DNA from: Proteobacteria bacterium HN_bin10
Lineage (GTDB): Bacteria; Pseudomonadota; Alphaproteobacteria; Caulobacterales; Aquidulcibacteraceae
Reading direction: 5' to 3'
Length of the DNA: 54,973 bases
Assembly: GCA_002083515.1 (NCBI GenBank)
Contig: LWDN01000044.1
Location: 6,960 to 61,932 of the forward strand
The translations under genes and the position numbers were made by a program. Shown piece after piece: positions 7,879 through 15,030 of this stretch. Numbering within the stretch: position 1 is the first letter of the stretch; each line of letters starts with the position of its first letter. The notes below the pieces were generated by a model. The model had not been told where the DNA came from. It worked only from the letters and a program-made list of their open reading frames with translations, and made no database searches.

Positions 7879-8955
7879 TCACCGTTCGCCGCGCCCGTCG
7901 AGCACCCGGCCGACGACGCGCGCTGTGTAATTCACCACGGGAATAACCCGCGCATAATTCAGCCTCGTCGGGCCGATCACGCCGAGCGCGCCCACGACCC
8001 GGCGTTCGGCGTTCATATAGGGCGCAACGATCAGACTCGATCCCGACAGCGAAAATAGCGGGTTTTCCGAGCCGATAAACACGCGCACGGCGTCGCCGGC
8101 CTTGGCCAAATCGAGCACTTGGATGAGTTCGCGGGTCTTTTCCAGATCGTCGAACAGCTTTCGCGCCCGCTCCAGATCCGCGACCGCCTGCGGGTCCTGC
8201 AGCAGGTTGCCGCGGCCGCGGACGATCAGGGCGCGCCCCAAGGTCGGGTCTTCGCCCGACCATTCGACCAGGCCTTTTTCCACCAGGCTGGCCGCCGCCT
8301 GATCCAAAGCAGCGCGGTCGCGGGCGAGCGCTTCAGCCGCGGCGGCGCGCGCCTCAGAGAGCGTGCGGCCCTTGAAGCGGGCGTTGAGATAGTTCGCCGC
8401 TTCGGAAAGGGCGCCAGCGGGAAGATCGCCCGGCGTGTTGATGACGCGATTTTCGATCTGATTGTCTTCAAAAACTAGCACCAGCAGGGCTTGGCCCGGA
8501 CCGATGCCGACAATCTCGGCATGCCTGACCGGCGCATCGCGTTCCGGCGTCACCACCAAGCCGGCGCCGCCCGCAAGCCCGGACAACAATTCCGAGGCGG
8601 TGCTCATCACCTCCTGCGGATTCTGGCCCGCAGCCGCGATGCGTGCATCGATCTCCCGTTTTTCGTCGGGCGGCGCGTCGCCAAGCTGGAGCAGGCTATC
8701 GACGAAAAAGCGCAGGCCGAGCTGGGTGGGGCGCCTTCCCGCCATCGCATGCGGCGCTTCCAGAAGCCCCAAGCTGGCAAGGTCGGCCATGGTGTTGCGG
8801 ATCGACGCTGGCGAGAGCCCCATGCCGCCCAGTTTGGAGAGCGTGCGGGAGCCGACCGGCTCGCCGGTCGTCAGATAGGATTCGACGATCTCACGGAAGA
8901 TTTCCCTCGACCGGGCGTCGAGCGAGGACAGATCGGAGGAGGCCGGATTCGCCAT
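7879..8955 (-). CDS. hrcA: Heat-inducible transcription repressor HrcA
   Basis: Repressor of heat-shock operons that binds CIRCE operators and is kept folded by GroEL. It has 358 residues. The N-terminal winged helix (about 1-80) contains VESYLTTGEPVGSRTLSK and SPASIRNTMADLASLGLLE, the HrcA hallmark. The C-terminal GAF-like domain ends with GALGVIGPTRLNYARVIPVVNYTARVV, also diagnostic. I chose the ATG at 8955 (MANPASSDLSSLDARSREIF) over a longer open frame because homology starts there. No CIRCE inverted repeat is visible in the 106-bp gap to rph, so autoregulation here is not supported. The grpE gene follows in the same operon. Confidence 0.95.
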   Translation of the reverse strand: MANPASSDLSSLDARSREIFREIVESYLTTGEPVGSRTLSKLGGMGLSPASIRNTMADLASLGLLEAPHAMAGRRPTQLGLRFFVDSLLQLGDAPPDEKREIDARIAAAGQNPQEVMSTASELLSGLAGGAGLVVTPERDAPVRHAEIVGIGPGQALLVLVFEDNQIENRVINTPGDLPAGALSEAANYLNARFKGRTLSEARAAAAEALARDRAALDQAAASLVEKGLVEWSGEDPTLGRALIVRGRGNLLQDPQAVADLERARKLFDDLEKTRELIQVLDLAKAGDAVRVFIGSENPLFSLSGSSLIVAPYMNAERRVVGALGVIGPTRLNYARVIPVVNYTARVVGRVLDGRGER

Positions 8956-9061
8956 GCGCGGCTCTAGGTAGCGAACCAAAGCCTGTGCGCAAGCCGGGCC
9001 GCGCCTAGACCTAGCGATCGCGATCCGCCAAGAGCGTGCTCCCATCACTTCAGGAGTCCAC

Positions 9062-9775
9062 ATGCGCCCTTCAGGCCGCGCCGCCGACCAATTACGCGAG
9101 ATCGCGCTCGAAACCGCGGTCTCCAGGTACGCCGAGGGCTCTTGCCTCGCGCGCTTCGGGCAAACCCATGTGCTGTGCACGGCGAGTGTCGAGCAGGGGG
9201 TGCCGGGCTGGCTCAAAGGTCAAGGCAAGGGCTGGGTGACCGGCGAATACGGCATGCTGCCGCGCGCCACGCACACGCGCGGACGTCGCGAAGCGGCGCA
9301 AGGCAAACAGTCCGGACGCACGCAGGAGATTCAGCGGCTGATCGGGCGCTCAATGCGCTCGGTGATCGATTTGAAGAAACTGGGCGATCGCACCATCACG
9401 CTCGATTGCGACGTCATCCAGGCCGATGGCGGCACGCGCACAGCGGCGATCACCGGCGCCTGGGTGGCGCTGGCGCGGGCGTGCAAATATTTGGTCGAGG
9501 AGAAGGTGATCAAGGAAAACCCGATCACCGGCCAAGTGGCGGCGATCTCGTGCGGCGTGTTCAATGGAACGCCCGTGCTCGATCTCGACTACGCGGAAGA
9601 TTCGAGCGCGGAGGTGGATGCGAATTTCATCCTCTCGGGCGATGGGCGCATGATCGAAATCCAGGCGACCGGCGAACAACGCCCGTTCAGCGACGGTGAG
9701 TTCGCCGAACTCATGCGCCTGGCCAAATTGGGCTGCGCGCAATTGTTCGACGCGCAGCGCGCGGCCATCACGTAG
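9062..9775 (+). CDS. rph: Ribonuclease PH
   Basis: Phosphorolytic 3'-5' exoribonuclease that trims tRNA 3' ends. It has 237 residues, the standard length. It starts MRPSGRAADQLREI. Conserved segments include GWVTGEYGMLPRATHTR, GRTQEIQRLIGRSMR (phosphate-binding Arg region), LDCDVIQADGGTRTAAITGA and DLDYAEDSSAEVDANFI. AGGAG lies 6 nt before the ATG. It is divergent from hrcA. In many alphaproteobacteria rdgB follows directly; here a 2.2-kb minus-strand cassette separates them. Confidence 0.96.
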   Translation: MRPSGRAADQLREIALETAVSRYAEGSCLARFGQTHVLCTASVEQGVPGWLKGQGKGWVTGEYGMLPRATHTRGRREAAQGKQSGRTQEIQRLIGRSMRSVIDLKKLGDRTITLDCDVIQADGGTRTAAITGAWVALARACKYLVEEKVIKENPITGQVAAISCGVFNGTPVLDLDYAEDSSAEVDANFILSGDGRMIEIQATGEQRPFSDGEFAELMRLAKLGCAQLFDAQRAAIT

Positions 9776-9830
9776 GCGGAGCAATCAAGGCGACCCTCAT
9801 CGTGCAGATACAAAATCTGAGCGAGAAATG

Positions 9831-10013
9831 TCATTGGCTGCGCTCCCTTGCCCAAGACAAAAGCAGGATACCCAGGCCCAGTTCGAGGCCGATGCTAACG
9901 ACCCACTCACGAAACTCATATTCGTTGGCGGTGAAAACCATTCGAAATGCAGACCATGCTGCCCAGGCAAAGCAGAGAAGCGCCAACACCAGAAGCACGC
10001 CGCGTTTGATCAT
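9831..10013 (-). CDS. Small two-helix membrane protein, translationally coupled to the TIR gene
   Basis: A 60-residue frame read from the ATG at 10013. That ATG overlaps the TIR gene's TGA by 4 nt (ATGA), so it is translated by coupling. Residues 4-23 (GVLLVLALLCFAWAAWSAF region) and 37-54 (WVVSIGLELGLGILLL) form two hydrophobic helices. A short polar loop (EYEFRE) lies between them and the tail is basic (RERSQ). A longer frame through this region begins inside the TIR gene and is not credible upstream of this ATG. I recognise no family. Length, topology and tight coupling suggest a partner, immunity or effector subunit of the membrane-anchored TIR protein; this is inference. Confidence 0.6.
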   Translation of the reverse strand: MIKRGVLLVLALLCFAWAAWSAFRMVFTANEYEFREWVVSIGLELGLGILLLSWARERSQ

Positions 10014-11080
10014 GGTGATGCCTGTTTCTTTCGCGCAATCAGGTGGAACCCTGAGAGTGTGCCGACTATTGCGTGGCCAACAAGAAGAACAATGAGCCAG
10101 AGGTTGCCGCCAATTGGGATAGTTGTGAGGACAACAATAATCACAATGATCCAGGATACGAGCAGCGCAACAAACGTGGGCCACCCGGTCCAGGCTTTGA
10201 TTGTCGCGTCGATCGCCGTCCGCCCGGCGAAGACACCCGCATAGGCTGAGCCGAGGGCGGATATGAGTTCAGCACCGTAGGTCAGTCCGTCCCCGCGGGC
10301 GCTTTCGCCGAGCCACTGGAACGTCATGAGTGCTACGAAAGCTAAGCAAGCCACGATTGCGTAGGCAGAGAAGAACAATGGGATGCACAAAATCGATCCC
10401 CAGAACACTGCCGTCGGACCGTTCCTTCGCCTTTCTCGCTCCGCTTCGACTTCGGCTTGGAGCTTTGCTTGCCGCTGGCGTTCGGCCTCCTCCTCTAACC
10501 TTCGTAATCGAGCTTGCTTTTCCGCGACGGCGCGCTCTGCTTCTTCCCTTAGGCGCACTTGCAGAGCGCGGTCCACCAACGGAAATAGAGGGCTAGCATG
10601 GTAATTGGCGATCCAGTTTCTCAACTCTTCGGATGTGGACCAGTTGGTGAGTGCGCCCCAACTCTCGATGTCTTGACGGCCACACAGTTTCCCCAGGCCG
10701 CGAAGCACGCCTTGCCAACAGGGATGTTCCTGGTCGGGGGAGCGCAGCCACTCGCGCAGGTCTTCCGTTTGAACGGCATTAAACGGAGTTGGGGGGTCGA
10801 AGTCCTCTGATCCTGCAACTTGGCACGCGGCGAGCTTCTTTTGGTTGAACCCAATCATCGCCTCGGCATTGACCCACGCTGATTGTCGCGCTGCGGGAGA
10901 CCAACAAACCAAGATGGCCTTCGCAGCGCGGGCTTCTCGGTCGATCTCAGCATTGAAGGTCTCGCCCGCGCTCATGCTGGCGTCGAACCAAACGGTAAGG
11001 CCCAGGCTTCGCAGGCGCGACGCAATCGTCTCGACGGAGGCCCGCTCGTCACGTCTGTAAGAGAGGAATACGTCCGCCAT
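10010..11080 (-). CDS. Membrane-anchored TIR-domain protein (candidate defence/stress effector)
   Basis: Protein of 356 residues. The TIR domain spans about 1-115: VFLSYRRDE box 1, LTVWFDASMSAGETF, then ILVCWSPAARQSAWVNAEAM. The Glu in that last segment (E73) sits where TIR NADases carry the catalytic Glu. A linker (about 115-165) leads to a charged coiled coil (about 170-220) rich in Glu/Arg. Three or four TM segments follow (about 224-252, possibly 270-288, 301-322, 327-346) and a basic tail. AGGGGA precedes the ATG. The gene lies 47 bp behind the XRE gene and overlaps a 60-residue membrane gene by ATGA. The DNA looks more A/T-rich than its neighbours, hinting at transfer. Bacterial TIRs often deplete NAD or make cyclic ADP-ribose signals during phage infection. 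The membrane architecture could instead mean a signalling role. Confidence 0.82.
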   Translation of the reverse strand: MADVFLSYRRDERASVETIASRLRSLGLTVWFDASMSAGETFNAEIDREARAAKAILVCWSPAARQSAWVNAEAMIGFNQKKLAACQVAGSEDFDPPTPFNAVQTEDLREWLRSPDQEHPCWQGVLRGLGKLCGRQDIESWGALTNWSTSEELRNWIANYHASPLFPLVDRALQVRLREEAERAVAEKQARLRRLEEEAERQRQAKLQAEVEAERERRRNGPTAVFWGSILCIPLFFSAYAIVACLAFVALMTFQWLGESARGDGLTYGAELISALGSAYAGVFAGRTAIDATIKAWTGWPTFVALLVSWIIVIIVVLTTIPIGGNLWLIVLLVGHAIVGTLSGFHLIARKKQASP

Positions 11081-11127
11081 TACCCCGTCCCCTAGCCAAC
11101 GAAGCGCTGTCGGATGGGTTTGTCTAG

Positions 11128-11376
11128 TTATTCAGCCGCCTGATCGGCGGCTTCTTCGAGCGCGTCGTTCTCGCTGGGCTCATAGCTGAGCAGTTCGCCC
11201 GGCTGGCATTCGAGCACGCGGCAGAGGCGGTTGAGCGTCGAGAAGCGGATCGCCTTGGCCTTGCCGGTCTTCAGAATCGAGAGATTGGCGAGGGTGACGT
11301 CAACCTTCGCCGCAAGCTCGGTCAGCGACATGCGGCGGTCGAGCAGAATGCGGTCGAGGGTGACGCGGATCGCCAT
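11128..11376 (-). CDS. XRE/Cro-type HTH regulator paired with DUF2975 protein
   Basis: Small regulator of 82 residues. The helix-turn-helix occupies about residues 8-62: MSLTELAAKVDVTLANLSILKTGKAKAIRFSTLNRLCRVL, followed by the ECQPGELLSYEP segment common to YozG-like proteins. The tail is acidic. Its ATG overlaps the stop codon of the upstream DUF2975 gene by 1 nt (TGATG), so they are co-translated. YozG-like HTH plus DUF2975 membrane protein is a recurrent pair in bacteria whose function is unclear. The TIR gene follows 47 bp downstream with no visible terminator, so this regulator may control the whole cassette. Confidence 0.88.
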   Translation of the reverse strand: MAIRVTLDRILLDRRMSLTELAAKVDVTLANLSILKTGKAKAIRFSTLNRLCRVLECQPGELLSYEPSENDALEEAADQAAE

Positions 11377-11981
11377 CAGATCGTCAGCTCCTGCTCTTCC
11401 TTGAGGCGCGCGCCTTCGCGGAAGACCTCGGCCAAGACGATCAGGATGAGGATGGAGCCCCAGGTCGAGAGGTCGACAGAGAACGTGTAATTGGCCTCGA
11501 CGTGCGGACTGCCGAAATTAGCGAGCAAGATGCCGGTCAATCCCATCAGCAGGTACCGGGACAGTTCGATCACCAGCATGGTGATCCAGATCACCCGCAG
11601 ATGCTTGGCGTTCTCGCGCTTGAACGGCTCGCCGCTGGAGAAGGCGTCGAAGAGCTTGCGCAAGCGCCAGACGATGATCAGCGCGCCGCCGATAGCGACC
11701 GCCGCAATCAGCAGGCTGGGAACCACCACTGGCCATGTGCCGCCGCCGGGCTGATCGTAGCTGATGTGGAAGTCGCCGCTGCCGCCGCCGATCTCGGCGT
11801 TGCCGGCGCCGCCCTCAAGCAGGGCGGGGTCGATGGCGCCATTGGCGATCAACGCCAGCAGGACGCCGTAGCCGATCGCGCCGAGCCCAACCGCGATGGC
11901 GGCGATCCACAGCAGGATCCAGGCGAACGTCAGTCCGACCCGAATCCAGGATGCAATGGAGCCTTTGCCGAGGGCCTTCAT
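11376..11981 (-). CDS. DUF2975-family membrane protein
   Basis: Protein of 201 residues with four hydrophobic segments. The first is near the N-terminus (WIRVGLTFAWILLWIAAIAVGLGAIGYGVLLAL). The second follows a periplasmic-looking loop with GGAGNAEIGGGSGDFHISYDQPGGG. The third is around IWITMLVIELSRYLLMGLTGILLA, and the fourth at TWGSILILIVLAEVFREGARLKEEQELTI, the DUF2975 signature end. The RKLFDAFSSGEPF motif between helices 2 and 3 is also typical. I chose the ATG at 11981 over 12011 because the latter has no ribosome site, whereas AGAGGA lies 12 nt before 11981. It is divergent from rdgB and followed with overlap by its HTH partner. The biochemical role of the family is unknown to me. Confidence 0.8.
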   Translation of the reverse strand: MKALGKGSIASWIRVGLTFAWILLWIAAIAVGLGAIGYGVLLALIANGAIDPALLEGGAGNAEIGGGSGDFHISYDQPGGGTWPVVVPSLLIAAVAIGGALIIVWRLRKLFDAFSSGEPFKRENAKHLRVIWITMLVIELSRYLLMGLTGILLANFGSPHVEANYTFSVDLSTWGSILILIVLAEVFREGARLKEEQELTI

Positions 11982-12019
11982 GGTTGGCGGAAATCCTCTT
12001 CCGGGAAGCATAGACGGGG

Positions 12020-12038
12020 TTTATTGATAAACGATATA
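12020..12038 (-). promoter_or_regulatory. AT-rich inverted repeat, candidate operator/promoter of the DUF2975-XRE cassette
   Basis: The sequence tttat-tg-ataaa (12020-12031) is a 5-bp inverted repeat. It is followed by cgatata, giving an unusually A/T-rich patch in the 93-bp gap between the divergent DUF2975 gene and rdgB. Location and symmetry fit an XRE operator or -10 region. Assignment is by position only. Confidence 0.35.
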
Positions 12039-12074
12039 GACCTGCTGGCCCGGCGTCAAACAAGTGTTGTAATC

Positions 12075-12665
12075 ATGCCCCGCCTGACCGACCGCCTGGT
12101 CGTCGCTTCCCATAATGCCGGCAAGGTTCGGGAGATTTCGGCGCTGCTCGGGCCGCTTGGGCTGGAGCCGGTGTCCGCCGCCGACCTCGGCCTGCCGGAG
12201 CCGGAGGAGACCGAGACCACCTTTGTGGGCAACGCAGCGCTCAAGGCGCGCGCTGCGGCTGCCGCCTCTGGCCTGCCGGCGCTGGCGGACGATTCCGGCC
12301 TTGAGGTCTTCGCGCTGGGTGGCGACCCGGGCGTCTATTCCGCCCGCTGGGCCGGGCCGAACAAGGATTTCGCCGCCGCCATGGCGCGCGTGTGGGAGTT
12401 GCTCGACGTCAGCGGCAAGGATCGCGGCGCGCGCTTTGTCTGCGCGCTGGCGTTGGCGCTGCCCGGAGGCGGCGTCGAAGTTTTCGAGGGCGAGGCGCGT
12501 GGGCGCATCGTCTGGCCGCCGCGCGGCGACAAGGGCTTCGGCTACGATCCGATTTTCGAGCCCGAAGGATTCTCGCGGACGTTTGGCGAGATGAGCCACG
12601 ACGAGAAGCTGCCGCTCACCCATCGCGCGCGCGCATTCGAGAAGCTCGTCGCGTCGCTCGCATGA
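12075..12665 (+). CDS. rdgB: RdgB/HAM1 XTP/dITP pyrophosphatase
   Basis: House-cleaning enzyme that hydrolyses dITP, XTP and other non-canonical purine nucleotides to monophosphates. It has 196 residues. Diagnostic segments are LVVASHNAGKVREI (substrate P-loop SxNxGK), ETETTFVGNAALKA, ALADDSGLEV, GVYSARWAGP and the end motif DKGFGYDPIFEPEGFSRTFGEMSHDEKLPLTHRARAF. I used the ATG at 12075 (MPRLTDRLVVASHN). The stop overlaps the hemW start (ATGA), so rdgB and hemW are one operon. Confidence 0.96.
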   Translation: MPRLTDRLVVASHNAGKVREISALLGPLGLEPVSAADLGLPEPEETETTFVGNAALKARAAAAASGLPALADDSGLEVFALGGDPGVYSARWAGPNKDFAAAMARVWELLDVSGKDRGARFVCALALALPGGGVEVFEGEARGRIVWPPRGDKGFGYDPIFEPEGFSRTFGEMSHDEKLPLTHRARAFEKLVASLA

Positions 12666-13795
12666 ACGCGACCGGCCTTTATGTGCACTGGCCATATTGC
12701 AGCGCCATCTGCCCGTATTGCGACTTCAACGTCTATCGCGCGCGCGGCGCCGACAACGCGCCGCTGCTTGAGGCGATTGCGTCCGATCTCGCCGCGCATG
12801 CGCGGCGCTTCGGACGCCGCGAAATCGTGAGCGTTTTCCTCGGCGGCGGCACGCCGTCATTGCTCAGCGGAGGCGAGATTGCGCGATTGATTGAGGCGGC
12901 TGCGACGTGCTTCGACCTAGCGCCCGATTGTGAGGTCACCCTCGAGGCCAATCCCGAGGACGCGATTTTGTTCGCGGAGCAGGCCGCCGCCGGCGTCAAT
13001 CGCTTTTCGATCGGCGCACAAGCGTTCGACGATGCCGCGCTCAAGGCGCTGGGCCGCAAGCACGATTCCAAGGCGTCACTCAATGCTGTCGAAGCTGCTG
13101 TGGCGACGGGAAAGCGCATCTCGCTTGACCTGATCTATGCGCGCGAAGGCCAGAGTGTCGCGTCGTGGCGCGAGGAGCTCACCGCAGCATTGGCGCTGCC
13201 GATTGAGCATCTCTCGCTTTACCAGCTGACCATTGAGGCAGGCACGGCGTTCGCACGCCGCGCCGATCGCGGCCAGTTGCTGCCGCCGGGCGACGATCTT
13301 GCAGCGGAGCTCTATGAGGCGACGCAAGCCATCTGCACGGGCGCAGGCTTCCACGCCTACGAGATCTCCAATCACGCCCGCTCGCCCGTTGCGCGCTCGC
13401 GCCACAACACGCTCTATTGGACAAGCCAGGATTGGATCGGCGTTGGCCCCGGCGCCCATGGCCGCATGACCCACGACGGCGCGCGTTTGGCGTTCGAGGC
13501 GCACAAGCGCCCGTCCGACTACATTGACGCCGTGCGCGAAAATGGCGCCGGCTGGATTTCCGAAACGCGGCTGACGAACGAACAGGCCGCGGACGAAATG
13601 CTGCTGATGGGCCTCCGCATCGAGGAAGGCGTGGACTTAGCCGCAGTCGAGAACCTTCGCGGACGCCCGCTCAACGCCGAGGCGCTGGCGTGGCTTCAGG
13701 AACAAGGGCTCGTCGCCCTCGACGACGGTCGATTGCGGCTGACCGCGTCCGGCCGCCTGCTCGCCAACAGAATCGTGGCTGAACTGGTTTCTTAG
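12662..13795 (+). CDS. hemW: HemW, radical SAM heme chaperone (coproporphyrinogen-oxidase-like)
   Basis: Radical SAM protein of 377 residues of the HemN-like family. The [4Fe-4S] motif is CSAICPYC (C13, C17, C20), the CX3CX2C form. The glycine-rich SAM-binding GGGTPS follows, then EANPE, NRFSIGAQAFDDAALKALGRKH and the HLSLYQLTIEAGTAF segment. It lacks the longer N-terminus of true HemN, and its position behind rdgB (as in E. coli) supports HemW, which delivers heme to respiratory enzymes, rather than the oxidase. Its TAG stop overlaps the TAA of the convergent LpoA-like gene. Confidence 0.93.
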   Translation: MNATGLYVHWPYCSAICPYCDFNVYRARGADNAPLLEAIASDLAAHARRFGRREIVSVFLGGGTPSLLSGGEIARLIEAAATCFDLAPDCEVTLEANPEDAILFAEQAAAGVNRFSIGAQAFDDAALKALGRKHDSKASLNAVEAAVATGKRISLDLIYAREGQSVASWREELTAALALPIEHLSLYQLTIEAGTAFARRADRGQLLPPGDDLAAELYEATQAICTGAGFHAYEISNHARSPVARSRHNTLYWTSQDWIGVGPGAHGRMTHDGARLAFEAHKRPSDYIDAVRENGAGWISETRLTNEQAADEMLLMGLRIEEGVDLAAVENLRGRPLNAEALAWLQEQGLVALDDGRLRLTASGRLLANRIVAELVS

Positions 13796-15030
13796 GTTCC
13801 GCTTTCGGGGAAGCGACGCGGCGCTGCGTCAACCACCGAATTGGTGTTGGCGCCGACTTGAATGATCGCAAGTCCGCGCTCCACCGCGCCGGTCGCGCCA
13901 AACCGGAAGAGGCCGTCCGAACCCGCGAAGCCTTCGCGATTTTCGAACGCGCCCGGCGTAAAGCCGTCCGCGCCGCGCTCGCGCGACAGCAAGGCGGCCA
14001 GCGCCACCGCGTCGTAGCCAAGACTCGCCAGCCTGCCCGGCGCTTCGCCAAAGGCGGCGCGATAACGATTTTCGAACTCGACCCGCGCCGATGGATCGGG
14101 CGCCACATACCAGCCGCCCGCCAGTGACGGCTCGCGTTCCGCTTCGCCGGCCCACACGCTTGTGCCCATCAGGCGCACCTGCCGCGTATCGAGTCCGCTC
14201 TGCACCAAAGCCGTGCCGATCGCGCGCAGAGGCGCGCCGTTTTCGGCAATGACAATGCCTTGCGCTGGGCGCGCGCGCAGCGTTGCCGACAGCGCATTCG
14301 CCGCCGCTGTCGCGTCCGTCTCTGTGCGCGCATAGAGTTGCGAAGCCGCGACGGTGACGCCGCGCGCCGCCGCTTCGGCGCGCAGCGCGCTCTCGACCCG
14401 GCGGCCATATTCGTTCGACGGCGCCAGCAGCGCGATCGAGCGGATGTTCCGATCGGCGGCGTACGACACCAGCCGTGCGATCTCGTCTTCGAGCTGGAAG
14501 CTCAGGAGATAGACGCCGTTGCCCGCGACCGCGCGGTCGGAGGAGAGGCCGATCATCGGCACGCCGTCGCTGCGCGCTGCGGCCGCCGCGCCAGTGACGC
14601 CTTCGCGCGACACCGGCCCGATGATGATGTCGGCCCCGTCCGCCAGCAAGGCGCGCGCGGTCGCCGTGGCCGAAGCGGCGTCTGCGCCGGAATCGCGCGG
14701 CATCAGCAGCGTGTTCTCGTTGCCGAGTTCGAACAGCGCCAGTTCGGCCGCGTTATAGATAGCAGTGGCGTCCTGGGGCCGCTGACGGAAGGGCAAGAGC
14801 AGGCCGACGCGCACGATCTGGCGCCCGCGCATGAACGGCGGCGTGACCCCATCGCGGGTCTCGACCTGCTGGTCGGGGGTGGTGGACGGACCGGGCGGCG
14901 GCGTCGCCGGGCCGGGCCCAGGCGTCGGGGCGGTGGCGCATGCCGCCATCAAGGCGGCCAAACTGACCGCCGCAGCCGTCTTGGCGCTTGGCGTAGCGAA
15001 CAACCGCGCCGATGATTTGGCCGAAGCCAT
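13792..15030 (-). CDS. LpoA-like penicillin-binding-protein activator lipoprotein
   Basis: Predicted outer-membrane lipoprotein of about 412 residues with a periplasmic-binding-protein type I fold. A signal sequence ends near LAALMAACAT (lipobox Cys). A Pro/Gly-rich tether follows (PTPGPGPATPPPGPST), then the type I ligand-binding fold: VRVGLLLPFRQRPQDATAIYNAAELALFE, DGADIIIGPVSREGVTGAAAAARSDGVPMIGLSSD, and YGRRVESALRAEAAARGV. In E. coli LpoA stimulates PBP1A. The alphaproteobacterial relatives share only the C-terminal fold, so direct equivalence is inference. I chose the ATG at 15030 (AAAGG 8 nt upstream); a TTG at 15054 lacks a site. The start shares a CATG with the rsmI start on the other strand. 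Confidence 0.83.
   Translation of the reverse strand: MASAKSSARLFATPSAKTAAAVSLAALMAACATAPTPGPGPATPPPGPSTTPDQQVETRDGVTPPFMRGRQIVRVGLLLPFRQRPQDATAIYNAAELALFELGNENTLLMPRDSGADAASATATARALLADGADIIIGPVSREGVTGAAAAARSDGVPMIGLSSDRAVAGNGVYLLSFQLEDEIARLVSYAADRNIRSIALLAPSNEYGRRVESALRAEAAARGVTVAASQLYARTETDATAAANALSATLRARPAQGIVIAENGAPLRAIGTALVQSGLDTRQVRLMGTSVWAGEAEREPSLAGGWYVAPDPSARVEFENRYRAAFGEAPGRLASLGYDAVALAALLSRERGADGFTPGAFENREGFAGSDGLFRFGATGAVERGLAIIQVGANTNSVVDAAPRRFPESGT

Noticed and set aside
7319..8263. GrpE with a long N-terminal extension
   Set aside because: The extension is hrcA read in another frame; GrpE homology and a ribosome site place the start at 7870.
8956..9061. CIRCE operator for HrcA in the hrcA-rph gap
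   Set aside because: No TTAGCACTC-N9-GAGTGCTAA-like inverted repeat is present.
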